Assembly: GCF_003002095.1 (NCBI RefSeq)
Contig: NZ_PVZC01000007.1
Span: 398,644-462,643 of the forward strand
Direction: 5' to 3'
DNA: 64,000 nucleotides
Origin: Allonocardiopsis opalescens
GTDB lineage: Bacteria > Actinomycetota > Actinomycetes > Streptosporangiales > Streptosporangiaceae
Of the stretch, positions 17,848-26,747 are shown in pieces. How positions within the stretch are numbered: the first letter of the stretch is position 1; every line of letters starts with the position of its first letter. The notes beneath the pieces were generated by a model. That model ran no database searches and had not been told where the DNA came from. It was given only the letters and a program-made list of their open reading frames with translations. The position numbers and the translations under genes were made by a program.

Positions 17848-17965
17848 AGCGGGCACTCCCCTTCTCGCTTCCACGGCGCCGCGGGCGCGGGCGGCGCCCA
17901 CCCGCGAGCGGACGCCCGACGCGCCCGCCCGGTGGCGGACGCGGTTCCGTCCCGGTCCGGCCGCC

Positions 17966-19036
17966 TCATCCCGACCGTCCGATCCGGCTGGAGCGGGCCA
18001 TCAGCCACAGCAGGTACGGCGCCCCGACGGCGCCCGTGACGACTCCGGCCGGGAACTGCACCCCGCCCATCAGGTGCTGCGCGGTGAAGTCGGCGACCAG
18101 GACGACGAGCGCGCCGACCAGCGCGGGCGGTGCCAGGGCGGTGCCGCCGGTCAACCGGCGCGCGATCGGGTCGGCGAGGAAGGCGACGAACGCGAGCGGC
18201 CCGGCCGCCGCCGTCGCCACGGCGGTGAGCGCCACGCCGACCACCACCAGCGCGAAACGGCTCGGCTCCACGAGCACGCCCAGCCCCCGGGCGGAGTCGT
18301 CGCCGAACTGGAGCCCCCGCAGTGGCCGGGCCAGCGCCGCCGTGAGCGGCAGCAGCACGGCGAGCGCGGCGGCCGGCACCAGCGCCTGCGGCCAGCCGAC
18401 GCCGTTCAGGCTGCCGGTCAGCCAGACCATCGCCTGCTGCGCCGCGTAGATGTCGGCGCGGCTGAGCAGGTAGGAGATGGTCGACGACAGCAGCGCCCCC
18501 ACCCCCACGCCGACGAGCACCAGCCGGTAGCCGCCGACGCCGCGCCGCCACGCGAGCAGGTAGACGCCGACGGCGCAGGCCAGCGCGCCGCCGAACGCGA
18601 GCCCGGACACCACCGCGCCGCCCAGCCCGAACACCGTGATGGCGACGACCGCTGCCGCGCTGGCCCCGAAACTGATGCCGATGATGTCGGGGCTGGCCAG
18701 CGGGTTGTGCAGCATCCGCTGGAAGATCGCGCCCGACAGCCCGAAGGCGACCCCCACCAGCACCCCCGTCAGCGCCCGGGGCAGCCGCAGTCCGAGCACG
18801 ATGAAGTCGGTGCCGTCGTCGCCGTACCCGGCCAGCGACGCCAGCACCTCGGGCACGGACACGGTGTACTCGCCCACGCACAGCGCGGCCAGGAAGGCCC
18901 CGCACCCGGCCAGCGCCAGCAGCAGCGTGACGGTGCGCGACCGCGCCGACCGCCGCCGACGCGCATCCCGCAGCGCGCGCTTGGCGGCGCCGACCCGGGC
19001 GGCGTCGGCGTTCTCGGCGGTGAGGACGTCGGCCAT
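17966..19036 (-). CDS. FecCD-family siderophore permease (second subunit)
   Basis: 356 aa with about ten membrane helices. It has the FecCD signatures LRLPRALTGVLVGVAFGLSGAIFQRMLHNPLASPDIIGI and GPLAFVAFLADPIARRLTG. Its ATG overlaps the stop of the upstream permease by one base (TGATG), implying translational coupling and a heterodimeric permease. A cytoplasmic, basic N-terminal extension of about 40 residues precedes the first helix. Confidence 0.93.
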   Translation of the reverse strand: MADVLTAENADAARVGAAKRALRDARRRRSARSRTVTLLLALAGCGAFLAALCVGEYTVSVPEVLASLAGYGDDGTDFIVLGLRLPRALTGVLVGVAFGLSGAIFQRMLHNPLASPDIIGISFGASAAAVVAITVFGLGGAVVSGLAFGGALACAVGVYLLAWRRGVGGYRLVLVGVGVGALLSSTISYLLSRADIYAAQQAMVWLTGSLNGVGWPQALVPAAALAVLLPLTAALARPLRGLQFGDDSARGLGVLVEPSRFALVVVGVALTAVATAAAGPLAFVAFLADPIARRLTGGTALAPPALVGALVVLVADFTAQHLMGGVQFPAGVVTGAVGAPYLLWLMARSSRIGRSG

Positions 19037-20142
19037 CACAGCTCCGCGAGTCGGCGGCGGCGGATGAGGGCGACGAAGACGGGGGCGCCGATGGCGGCGG
19101 TGACCACGCCGACCTGGACCTCGCTGGGGTGGGCGATGATGCGGCCGAGTACGTCGGCGCCCAGCAGCAGCACCGGGGCGAGGAGGGCGGAGTAGGGCAG
19201 CACCCAGCGGTAGTCGGGGCCGGTGATGGCGCGGGCCATGTGCGGGATGACCAGGCCGATGAAGGCGATCGGCCCGGCGGCGGCGGTGGCGGCGCCGCAG
19301 AGCAGGACCACGGCGGTTCCGGCCACGATCCGGGAGGCCCCGACGCGCTGGCCGAGGCCGGCGGCGATGTCGTCGCCGAGGGCGAGCGCGTTCAGCAGCC
19401 GGCCGGAGAGCAGCGCCAGCAGGGCGCCGGCGGCGATGAAGGGCACCAGGGGCAGGGCGACGTCCATGCCGCGGCCGGCCAGCGCGCCCACCTGCCAGAA
19501 GCGGAAGGCGTCGAAGGCTTCGACGTCGGTGAGCAGGATCGCGGTGGTGACCGAGTTCAGGGCGGCCGTGACGGCGGCGCCGGACAGGGCGAGCCGCACC
19601 GGGGTGGCGCCGTCGCGGCCCATGGCCGCGATGCCGTAGACGGTGAAGGTCGCGACGGCGGCGCCGGCGAAGCCGAACCACACGTAGCCGCTGAGCGAGC
19701 CGATGCCGAGCACGTTGATCGCGAAGACGATCAGCAGCGCCGCTCCCGCATTGATGCCGAGGATGCCGGGGTCGGCCAGCGGGTTCCTGGTCACGCCCTG
19801 CATCACCGTGCCGGCCAGGCCGAGCGCGACGCCCGCGAGCACGCCGACCAGCGTGCGCGGCACCCGCAGCGAGCGCACCACGGTCTGGTCGGTGTCGGCC
19901 GGGTCGTACGCGGTGAGGGCGTCGACGACGGTCGCGAAGGGCACCGAGCGCGCGCCGAAGCACACGCTGAGGACCGAGACGGCGGCCAGGGCCGCGGCCA
20001 GCAGCACCAGCCCGCCCACCAGCAGCGCCACCCGGCCGGCCCCGGCCGGCCGCCCACCGGACGGCGCGTCCGGCCCGGCGGCGCGCGGCGACGGCGGCGC
20101 CGCGGCCGGGCCGCGTGGCGGGGTGGCGGTGTGGTCGGCCAT
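19036..20142 (-). CDS. FecCD-family siderophore permease (first subunit)
   Basis: 368 aa, with about ten membrane helices after an N-terminal Ala/Pro-rich cytoplasmic tail of about 30 residues. Family signatures are LRVPRTLVGVLAGVALGLAGTVMQGVTRNPLADPGILGIN and GPIAFIGLVIPHMARAITG. It starts immediately after the stop of the binding-protein gene and ends overlapping the next permease, so the order is binding protein, permease, permease, ATPase. Confidence 0.94.
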   Translation of the reverse strand: MADHTATPPRGPAAAPPSPRAAGPDAPSGGRPAGAGRVALLVGGLVLLAAALAAVSVLSVCFGARSVPFATVVDALTAYDPADTDQTVVRSLRVPRTLVGVLAGVALGLAGTVMQGVTRNPLADPGILGINAGAALLIVFAINVLGIGSLSGYVWFGFAGAAVATFTVYGIAAMGRDGATPVRLALSGAAVTAALNSVTTAILLTDVEAFDAFRFWQVGALAGRGMDVALPLVPFIAAGALLALLSGRLLNALALGDDIAAGLGQRVGASRIVAGTAVVLLCGAATAAAGPIAFIGLVIPHMARAITGPDYRWVLPYSALLAPVLLLGADVLGRIIAHPSEVQVGVVTAAIGAPVFVALIRRRRLAEL

Positions 20143-21192
20143 CTACGGGACGAGGTCGTCGGCGTCGCGCAGGGCGTCGGTGAGGGTGGTGAGGTATTCG
20201 GCGTACCGCTCCCAGCTGGTGAAGGTGTCGGTGTACCAGGTCACGACCTGGTCGTTCTCGACGGCCGCCAGCGAGCGCCATGCGGGCTGGCTCTCGTCCA
20301 GCTCCTCGGCGGAGGTGGCGAAGTCGCGCCCGTCGTAGTAGATGATGTCGGCCGGGTACTCGTCGATCAGCTCGTGGCTGACGTAGCCGAAGTAGCCGGG
20401 GTCCTCCAGCGACTCCGGGTCGGGCCCGACCAGGTCCAGGCCCCACTCCTGGTAGTCCTGCAGCTCTGGGAAGGCCGGCGGGTGCGCGACGTAGTAGTAC
20501 TGGTCGTTCGCGGAGGTGGCGACCACGCTCAGCTCGGGCCGGTCGGCCACGACCTCCTGGAACTCCGCGACGGCCGCCTGGTAGGCCGCGCGTGCCTCGG
20601 CGACCCGGGGGGCGTCGAGGTCGGCGCCGAGGGATTCGGCGAGCGCGACGAAGTCGTCGATGGTGGCGCTGGCGGCCTGGCCCATCTCCACGCTGGCGAT
20701 CGGCACCTGCGACTCGATGGCCTGCACCCGCGCGTCGTCGTCGGCCTCGAAGCCGCCCAGCTGCTCCTCGAGCGGGAAGTAGCCGGTGACGAACAGGTCG
20801 GGGTCGAGTTCGGCGATGCCCTCGACGCTGACCTCGCCCCACACCTCGCCGACGGAGGTGACGCCGGTGAGGTCGTAGCCCTCAAGGGCGGGGTTCTCCT
20901 CCATCGGGGTGTCGCCGTAGATGCCGACGGGGGTGATGCCCAGCGGAATCAGCGCGGCGGCCGCGCTGGCGTGCGCGACGATGCGCTCGGGCCGGGCGGG
21001 CAGGCTGATCTCGCCGGCCCGCGCGTCCTGGTAGGTCCAGGCCCCTTCCTCGGCGCCGCCGGCCCCGGCCGCCTCGCCCGCCGCGTCGATCGCGCCGCAG
21101 CCGGCCGCGAGCGCTCCCGTCAGCAGGACGGCCGCGGCGAGCCGGCTGCGGCGGCGCGCGGGCCGGGTGCGGGCATGGGGCGACCAGGGCAT
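20143..21192 (-). CDS. Ferric-siderophore-binding lipoprotein
   Basis: 349 aa. The N-terminus is basic, then hydrophobic, then LAAGC (lipobox; Cys near residue 32), so the mature protein is a membrane-anchored lipoprotein. The FepB/FhuD-like fold is shown by RPERIVAHASAAAALIPLGITPVGIYG and ELDPDLFVTGYFP in the N-lobe and a C-lobe with the long connecting helix. It is the first gene of the uptake operon, with an iron box about 60 bp upstream. The cognate siderophore cannot be read. Confidence 0.92.
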   Translation of the reverse strand: MPWSPHARTRPARRRSRLAAAVLLTGALAAGCGAIDAAGEAAGAGGAEEGAWTYQDARAGEISLPARPERIVAHASAAAALIPLGITPVGIYGDTPMEENPALEGYDLTGVTSVGEVWGEVSVEGIAELDPDLFVTGYFPLEEQLGGFEADDDARVQAIESQVPIASVEMGQAASATIDDFVALAESLGADLDAPRVAEARAAYQAAVAEFQEVVADRPELSVVATSANDQYYYVAHPPAFPELQDYQEWGLDLVGPDPESLEDPGYFGYVSHELIDEYPADIIYYDGRDFATSAEELDESQPAWRSLAAVENDQVVTWYTDTFTSWERYAEYLTTLTDALRDADDLVP

Positions 21193-21252
21193 GGCGAATC
21201 CTTGTGTTCCGGGGGCGAGCGCGGCAGAACGGACCCCGCGTCGCTGCCGATC

Positions 21253-21271
21253 ATAGGGAAGGCTTACCTAA
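21253..21271 (-). promoter_or_regulatory. DtxR/IdeR/DmdR1-type iron box
   Basis: ATAGGGAAGGCTTACCTAA matches 15 of 19 positions of the IdeR/DmdR consensus TTAGGTTAGGCTAACCTAA. It lies about 60 bp upstream of the binding-protein start, so the whole leftward operon is probably repressed in iron-replete cells. Confidence 0.75.
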
Positions 21272-21448
21272 ATGCCAACCCGTCACCCGCCACGAATCCG
21301 GGGCGGACCGGGCCGCGCGTCCACACCGCATGCCCGGAGCCAGTTAATATGCTTTACTAGCTATATTCTAATTCGGCTATAAGGGCCGTACCGGACGGCG
21401 CCGCCGCCCGGCCCGCGCACGCGACGGAAGCACGACGGAAGGACGGAC

Positions 21449-21988
21449 ATGGCGGAGAACCTGGGGTCGGTACGGCGCGACGGCGCGAACCGGGTGGTGA
21501 TGCGCTTCGAACGCCGCCTCGCCCATCCGCCCGCCAAGGTGTGGCGGGCCCTCACCGACACCGGCGAACTTGCCGCCTGGTTCCCCGCCACCGTCGCCTT
21601 CGACGCCACTCCGGGCGCGCGGCTCCGCTTCGACCTCACCCCCGAGGCCAAGCGCCGCCTGGACATCCCGTCCGACCTCGACACCGTCTCCGCCGGAGAG
21701 ATCACCCGCTCCGAGCCGCCGCACCTGCTGGAGTACACCTGGGGCGAGGAGGTGCTGCGCTGGGAGCTGCGCCCGGACGGCGAGGGCTGCGTGCTCGTCT
21801 TCACCGACACGGTCGTCGTCGACTCCGGCGAGGTCCCCGACGACCCCGCCTACTTCGCCGAGGCCGCCTCGGCCTGGCACGCCTGCCTCGACGCGCTGGA
21901 CGCCCTGCTGGCCGGGCGGCCCGGGACGGTCGCGGCCTGGGACCGCGCCGCCGAGCTGCGCGGCGCCTACGACCGCGCGCTGGCCTGA
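21449..21988 (+). CDS. SRPBCC (AHSA1-like) protein
   Basis: 179 aa. The START/AHSA1 fold is shown by FERRLAHPPAKVWRALTDTGELAAWFPATV, then GARLRFDL, LLEYTWGEEVLRWEL and a C-terminal helix with AAWDRAAELRGAYDRAL. Such proteins bind hydrophobic ligands or, in AHSA1 relatives, contact chaperones. It faces away from the iron operon; the short AT-rich stretch at 21340-21375 probably holds its promoter. Confidence 0.85.
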   Translation: MAENLGSVRRDGANRVVMRFERRLAHPPAKVWRALTDTGELAAWFPATVAFDATPGARLRFDLTPEAKRRLDIPSDLDTVSAGEITRSEPPHLLEYTWGEEVLRWELRPDGEGCVLVFTDTVVVDSGEVPDDPAYFAEAASAWHACLDALDALLAGRPGTVAAWDRAAELRGAYDRALA

Positions 21989-22063
21989 GCGGTCGCGTCC
22001 GGCCGTTCCGGCGCGGCCGCGACCCGGCGCACTGAACCGGTCTACTTAACTCAACTTAACCGG

Positions 22064-22093
22064 TTGTGTGAACTGAGTCACCGATCTTATAGT
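22064..22093 (+). promoter_or_regulatory. Sigma70-like promoter and AACCGGT repeats before the GH5 gene
   Basis: TTGTGT (22064-22069) and TATAGT (22088-22093) are separated by 18 bp, a good vegetative promoter. AACCGGTT (22058-22065), a palindrome, overlaps the -35 element, and a second AACCGGT lies at 22035-22041. These are candidate repressor sites; no regulator is identified. Confidence 0.5.
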
Positions 22094-22222
22094 GAGCGTG
22101 GCGCCACAGGGGGGCGCGGTGCGCATGCACCATCGCACGATTCGTGCGGTCGACCGGCCGCACGCCTACTCATCCATGTCCCCAGTCCCTTCCTCCCGAA
22201 GGGTCCCCCACTGAGGTAGGCC

Positions 22223-23563
22223 ATGCGAACACGAATCGCGATCGCGAGCAGTGCGCTGCTCGCCCTCGTCTTCTCACTCCTGGCGTTCGCGCTGCCGGCG
22301 CAGGCGGAGACCGGCTTCCACGTGAACAACGGGCGCCTGTACGACGCCAACGGCAACGAGTTCATCATGCGCGGCGTCAGCCACCCGCACGCCTGGTACG
22401 CGGGCGAGACCGGCTCCTTCGCCGAGATCAAGTCCTTCGGCGCCAACACCGTGCGGGTGGTGCTCAGCAGCGGCCACCGCTGGACGCGCAACGACACCGC
22501 CGACGTCGCCAACGTCATCTCCCTGTGCCGGGCCAACCGGCTGATCTGCGTCCTGGAGGTGCACGACACCACCGGCTACGGGGACGAGGGCGCCGCCGCC
22601 ACCCTGGACCAGGCGGTCGACTACTGGATCAGCATCCAGAGCGCCATGCAGGGCCAGGAGGACTACGTCATCCTCAACATCGGCAACGAGCCCTTCGGCA
22701 ACAACGCGAGCGTGAACGCGAACTGGGCGTCGGCGACGTCCTCGGCCATCGACCGGCTCCGCGACGCGGGCTTCGACCACACGATCATGGTGGACGCGCC
22801 CAACTGGGGCCAGGACTGGTCCTTCACCATGCGCGACAACGCGCAGGCCGTGTTCAACAGCGACCCGGACCGCAACACGGTGTTCTCCGTGCACATGTAC
22901 GGCGTGTTCGACACCGCCGCGGAGGTCAACAGCTACCTGAACTCCTTCAGGTCCCGGAACCTGCCGATCGTCGTCGGCGAGTTCGGGCACAACCACTCCG
23001 ACGGCGACCCCGACGAGAACACCATCATGTCCACCACCCGCAGCCTGGGCATCGGCTGGATCGGCTGGTCCTACAGCGGCAACGGCGGCGGCGTGGAGTA
23101 CCTGGACATGGTGCAGAACTTCAACCCCGCCAACGTCACCGACTGGGGCCGCCGGATCTTCACCGGCACCGACGGGCTCAGCCAGACCTCGCGCGAGGCC
23201 AGCGTCTACGGCGGCGGCCCCGACCCGAGCCCCAGCCCCACCGACCCCACCACCCCGCCGACCGGCGGCTGCACCGCGAGCTACGCCGTCGTCGGCCAGT
23301 GGTCGTCGGGCTTCCAGGCCGCCGTCACGGTCACCGCGGGCGACGCGCCGATCAGCGGCTGGCAGGTCACCTGGACCTACGCCAACGGGCAGTCCATCAG
23401 CTCCTCGTGGAGCGCGAACGTCACGTCCAGCGGTTCGCGGGTCACCGCGACCAACGTCAACTACAACGGCTCGCTCGCGGCCGGTGCCAGCACCCAGTTC
23501 GGCTTCCTCGGGTCCTGGAACGGCAGCAACAGCGTGCCCTCCGTCAGCTGCGCCGTCCGCTGA
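22223..23563 (+). CDS. Secreted GH5 beta-mannanase-type glycosidase with C-terminal CBM2
   Basis: 446 aa. Signal peptide 1-28 (cleavage after AQA), GH5 TIM barrel about 30-330, Pro/Thr/Ser linker 335-348, CBM2 about 350-446 bounded by two Cys. The acid/base Glu is E156 in LNIGNEPFG and the nucleophile E254 in VVGEFGHNH. MRGVSHPHAWY and the overall pattern are like the actinobacterial subfamily-8 mannanases (Thermobifida Man5A, Streptomyces ManA). It should cut mannan chains outside the cell while the CBM2 holds it on cellulose. It has its own promoter and a strong terminator, so it is monocistronic. Confidence 0.92.
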   Translation: MRTRIAIASSALLALVFSLLAFALPAQAETGFHVNNGRLYDANGNEFIMRGVSHPHAWYAGETGSFAEIKSFGANTVRVVLSSGHRWTRNDTADVANVISLCRANRLICVLEVHDTTGYGDEGAAATLDQAVDYWISIQSAMQGQEDYVILNIGNEPFGNNASVNANWASATSSAIDRLRDAGFDHTIMVDAPNWGQDWSFTMRDNAQAVFNSDPDRNTVFSVHMYGVFDTAAEVNSYLNSFRSRNLPIVVGEFGHNHSDGDPDENTIMSTTRSLGIGWIGWSYSGNGGGVEYLDMVQNFNPANVTDWGRRIFTGTDGLSQTSREASVYGGGPDPSPSPTDPTTPPTGGCTASYAVVGQWSSGFQAAVTVTAGDAPISGWQVTWTYANGQSISSSWSANVTSSGSRVTATNVNYNGSLAAGASTQFGFLGSWNGSNSVPSVSCAVR

Positions 23564-23592
23564 CGCCCGCGTCCTCACCCTGACGCCGATCC

Positions 23593-23622
23593 GGGCCGCC
23601 CTCCCCGGCAGGAGGGCGGCCC
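23593..23622 (+). terminator. Hairpin terminator after the GH5 gene
   Basis: A perfect 12-bp stem, GGGCCGCCCTCC (23593-23604) with GGAGGGCGGCCC (23611-23622), and a 6-base loop, 30 bp after the stop. Confidence 0.8.
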
Positions 23623-23662
23623 TCGGCCTGCCGCAGGGCCGCCCGCGCCGACGCCGCCGGAA

Positions 23663-23682
23663 ACGTGAACATAGACTCACGT
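23663..23682. promoter_or_regulatory. Candidate PadR operator/promoter
   Basis: ACGTGA (23663-23668) and TCACGT (23677-23682) form an inverted repeat around ACATAGAC, which could hold a -10 element. It lies about 60 bp upstream of the PadR gene. Autoregulation is inferred. Confidence 0.4.
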
Positions 23683-23739
23683 CCAGTGGAACCATGGCTC
23701 TGATCTCGGTGAGCGCGAGGATTTCCGGACAGGGAGACG

Positions 23740-24342
23740 ATGTCGGCGACGCGGCTGCTGGTGCTCGGGGTGGTTCGGCGGCACGACGGCGCCCACGGCT
23801 ACCTCGTCCGCAACGAACTGCTGTCCTGGGGCATCGAGGACTGGACCAACGTCAAGTGGGGCTCGATCTACCACGCCCTGAAGAAGCTGGCCGCCGAGGG
23901 GCTGCTGGCCGCCACCGAGGTGCCCGACTGCCGCACCGACTACCGCATCACCCCCGAGGGCGAGGCCGAGTTCCTGCGCCTGCTCCGCGATGCCCTGCGC
24001 CGCCCCGACCCGCGCGCCGACTCCCTGTCGGCCGCCCTCGCGCTGCTGCCCGCCCTCCCCCGCGCCGAGGCCGTCGCCCTGCTCCGCGAACGCCTGGCCG
24101 TCGAGGAGACCAGCCACACCGTCCTCCGCGACAGCGGCCCCCACGACTGGGAGGAACCCGGCGACATCAGCGAACTGGTCAATCTCTGGTCCCACACCTT
24201 CGCCGCCGGCGCCGAGTGGACCCGCGACCTGATCGCCCGCCTCGAAGAAGGCGCCTACACCATGTCCGGCGACCCCGGCGCCGAGGAGCCGCCGGGAGCG
24301 GCCGCCGCACGAGCCGCCGAAGGCAGGCGGCTGTCGGCTTGA
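23740..24342 (+). CDS. PadR-family transcriptional regulator
   Basis: 200 aa. The N-terminal winged helix begins LLVLGVVRRHDGAHGYLVRNEL and contains VKWGSIYHALKKLAAEGLL and the wing RTDYRITPEGEAEF, the PadR hallmark. A helical C-terminal domain (about 90-180) probably dimerises. AGGGAG sits seven bases before the ATG. The C-terminal tail is Ala/Glu-rich. The regulated gene is unknown; the next features downstream are a CRISPR leader and array. Confidence 0.9.
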   Translation: MSATRLLVLGVVRRHDGAHGYLVRNELLSWGIEDWTNVKWGSIYHALKKLAAEGLLAATEVPDCRTDYRITPEGEAEFLRLLRDALRRPDPRADSLSAALALLPALPRAEAVALLRERLAVEETSHTVLRDSGPHDWEEPGDISELVNLWSHTFAAGAEWTRDLIARLEEGAYTMSGDPGAEEPPGAAAARAAEGRRLSA

Positions 24343-24479
24343 GCGCGGGGCGGTGCGTCCGCTCACGGGCCCGACCGCGAGCCGAAGACCGCCCCCGACG
24401 GCCGACAGCGGACACCACCACGCCCGACGGTGCCGCCGCCTGGTTCGCCCCCTACGATCTCGTCCACGGCTCGAAGCGG

Positions 24480-24567
24480 CGGCGACAGACAGGTGAGCGA
24501 TTTGTCCGATTTTCGCGAAGTGGTCAAAACCGAGGCGAGTCGCCGTTAAAGCCCCAGGTCGTGAAGA
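24480..24567 (+). promoter_or_regulatory. CRISPR leader of the split array
   Basis: A comparatively AT-rich stretch immediately before the first repeat, ending in CAGGTCGTGAAG (24555-24566). The same motif, on the other strand, abuts the first repeats of the arrays at 44866-45138 (45140-45151) and 46531-46681 (46683-46694). This shared motif identifies the leader side. Confidence 0.7.
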
Positions 24568-24718
24568 GTGCTCCCCGCGCGCGCGGGGATGGTCCCCAAA
24601 GCTCATCAATGTACACACACCAGCCGCCGTGCTCCCCGCGCGCGCGGGGATGGTCCCCGTGGCACAGCTTTGGCCCAAGTTCTAGCGTTGTGCTCCCCGC
24701 GCGCGCGGGGAGGGGACC
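24568..24718 (+). CRISPR. Leader-proximal part of a split type I-E-like CRISPR array
   Basis: 29-nt repeats at 24568 and 24629 are identical (GTGCTCCCC, alternating GC, GGGGATGGTCCC), with 32-nt spacers at 24597-24628 and 24658-24689. The third repeat (24690) matches for 22 nt up to A24711 and then changes to GGGGACCGGGG. That break is the left end of the integrated element. No cas genes are present in the window. Confidence 0.9.
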
Positions 24719-24722
24719 GGGG
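24690..24722 (+). other. Proposed attL: CRISPR repeat/element junction
   Basis: The first 22 bases of the third repeat (24690-24711) run into the element arm GGGGACCGGGG (24712-24722). The last ten repeat bases, CGCGCGGGGA (24702-24711), recur at 33448-33457 as the proposed core. It is seven bases from the integrase stop codon, the usual place for an attachment site. Confidence 0.7.
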
Positions 24723-24729
24723 CAGGGCA

Positions 24730-26277
24730 TTAGGCCGCTGACCTGGTGATACGTGTGATGTTGGCGGTCGGGGGCGGGTTTTGGCCCGTGAGGGGCCCGC
24801 GCTTGCGGAAGGCGGCTTCTAGCAGGCGGTTTGCGGGGTTTTCCTGGGATTTGAACCAGTGGACGTAGACGGTCATCAGTACTTCGACGGTGTGGCCGAG
24901 GCGTCGGGCGATTTCGGGTGTGGGGACGCCGTCGCCGATCATGTAGGAGGCGGCGCCGTGCCGCAGGTCGTAAGGCCGCTGAGCGACCCCGGCGCGCAGC
25001 TCCGCAGGAGTCAGAGCGGCCTTACGCGCCCGCTTCCAGGTGCGGCGGTACGCCTTGCCGGGTACCACGGCGTGGGGGTCGGTGGGGGTGGCGTACCAGA
25101 ACAGCCGCCCATCGGGGGCGACTCCGTAGGTGGCGATGTGGTCGCGCAGCGCGGCCACGCCTTCCGGTGGTACGGGAACCTGTCGGATATCGCCGTCGGC
25201 ACGCCCCTTCAGTCCCCGGGTCTCACCCTTGGTGCCGGTGTCGGTGTAGGCGGCGGCTACTTCGGTGGCGGTGCCCGCCACGGTCAGCAGCCCCCACCCG
25301 GGTACGGCGTCGGGGTCGGTGATGTCCTCAGGCCAGGTGATGTCATCTTCCCGGACCGCCCGCGTCTCCCCGGGGCGGGTACCGACCAGGTACGCCAGGG
25401 TGAAGAACGCGGCGAGTTCGCGGTCACGGGGGTTGGGACTCTCGGCCACGGCGCACAGCAGGCGGCCCGCCTGGTCCCAGTCCGGGACTACGCGTCGGTC
25501 TACGGCGTCGCTGCTACGGGCGCGGCGGATGGTGACGCCCTTCAACGGACTTGCGTTGATCAGGCCACGGGTGGCCGCGTAGGTGAGAAGGCCGCTGAGG
25601 ATGCCCCGGCGCCGGCGACAAGTCGCAGGCGCCGACCGTCCCGAGCCCCGCACCTTCACACACGCCCGATCCAGCAGCGCCAGGGCGGCGGTTTCGGTGC
25701 CGAAGTCGGCCACCGGCCGGGACACCGATTCCACCCACGCCAGGCACGCGGCCGCGTCCTCAGGCACGCCGGTGAGCGGCTTCACCCGGTCCCCGGCCCG
25801 CTCCGCGCCGGGGTTCACGTCGAAGGACAGGCCCCAATTCAGCAGCGCCGAACGCAGTTGCGCGGGCATACCGGGCGCGGGGGTGGCCTTGACCGCCTTG
25901 TCATCGACGGCCGCCAACGCCAGCCGGACCAGATTGTCACTGATGGTGCGGCGGGAGTTGCCGGAGTCGGTCTGTGCCCAGGCGTGGCGGGCGTAGTCGA
26001 CCACCACCGAGAACATCGACGCCGTGGCGCGCTCCCAGGACTCCGGAAGGCCGCTTACGGGAGAGAAGTACTCACCCCGCCGAGCGGCCGCGCGCAGGGC
26101 GCTCCGGTAGTTCTCCGCCAGCTCCGACGTCAAGAACGACCGGGATTTTGGAAGGGTATCGACCCGCCAACGCACCTCCCACGGCTTGCGCCGCCCGGTC
26201 CGCTTCCGCGTTTTCCATAGCTGAATATCCTGCCCGCCTTCCGGGCGGGTCGAATAGACCTCGAATGCAGTACTCAC
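24730..26277 (-). CDS. int: Tyrosine recombinase (integrase) of the element
   Basis: 515 aa. The GTG start at 26277 overlaps the xis stop by four bases (GTGA), indicating coupled translation. An N-terminal arm-binding and SAM-like region precedes the catalytic domain. The conserved residues are visible: Arg in YLVGTRPGETR (about 301), YDLRH (Arg about 439), LGH (about 462) and Tyr in MTVYVHW (about 471). The stop lies next to the proposed attL inside a CRISPR repeat. It should catalyse integration and excision between that site and attP. Length and motifs fit AICE integrases of the pSAM2 type. Confidence 0.93.
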   Translation of the reverse strand: MSTAFEVYSTRPEGGQDIQLWKTRKRTGRRKPWEVRWRVDTLPKSRSFLTSELAENYRSALRAAARRGEYFSPVSGLPESWERATASMFSVVVDYARHAWAQTDSGNSRRTISDNLVRLALAAVDDKAVKATPAPGMPAQLRSALLNWGLSFDVNPGAERAGDRVKPLTGVPEDAAACLAWVESVSRPVADFGTETAALALLDRACVKVRGSGRSAPATCRRRRGILSGLLTYAATRGLINASPLKGVTIRRARSSDAVDRRVVPDWDQAGRLLCAVAESPNPRDRELAAFFTLAYLVGTRPGETRAVREDDITWPEDITDPDAVPGWGLLTVAGTATEVAAAYTDTGTKGETRGLKGRADGDIRQVPVPPEGVAALRDHIATYGVAPDGRLFWYATPTDPHAVVPGKAYRRTWKRARKAALTPAELRAGVAQRPYDLRHGAASYMIGDGVPTPEIARRLGHTVEVLMTVYVHWFKSQENPANRLLEAAFRKRGPLTGQNPPPTANITRITRSAA

Positions 26278-26483
26278 CCAGCGTCCTTCCGGTAGGCCAT
26301 GCTCTCTTTCTTCGCCCATTCTATAAAATCGCGGCGCCGAATTCTGATAGTACCGCTGGCGAATTTCACGGCCCGTGGCCCGATTCCCAAACGCAGCCAC
26401 CGATAGACCGTAGAGCGGTCTACGCCCAGCTCAGACGCCACCTGAGCCGCCGACATGAACCCACCCACATCCGATTGAGACAT
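26274..26483 (-). CDS. xis: Excisionase-like helix-turn-helix protein
   Basis: 69 aa of the MerR/excisionase DNA-binding group: MSAAQVASELGVDRSTVYRWLRLGIGPRAVKFASGTIRIRRRDFIEWAKK. The start at 26483 is supported by GGGGG seven bases upstream and by loss of sense beyond it. It directly precedes and overlaps int, the standard AICE arrangement, so it probably directs the recombinase toward excision. Confidence 0.88.
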   Translation of the reverse strand: MSQSDVGGFMSAAQVASELGVDRSTVYRWLRLGIGPRAVKFASGTIRIRRRDFIEWAKKESMAYRKDAG

Positions 26484-26747
26484 CAATTCCCCCAAGCTTC
26501 CACGGGCTGGCCGTGGGCCACGCCACGGGCCAGCCACGGGCCAACACGACCGTTTCCGGCCGCATAAACAATTGACAATTCCCGGGAAACGCCTTGACTG
26601 AAATGCTCGGGGCGTCCCACCATCCGTCCCCCGGCCGCCCGCCCCTGGCGCCGCTCCGCAGGCGCACATGGAGCGCCTACGGCGCGCGGCTTCGTGCTGC
26701 CGCGCTCAGGCGGGGGCACGTGCCGACGCGTGCTGACCGGGCAGGAC

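Noticed and set aside
13627..18039. Very long open frame on the + strand opposite the ABC transporter genes
   Set aside because: Composition is Arg/Pro/Ala-rich with no domain. It is the antisense shadow of well-supported leftward genes, as expected in high-GC DNA.
24690..24730. Idea that the element ends in a tRNA gene as usual for AICEs
   Set aside because: Nothing in 24660-24760 or 33400-33480 folds as a tRNA; the boundary sequence is a CRISPR repeat.
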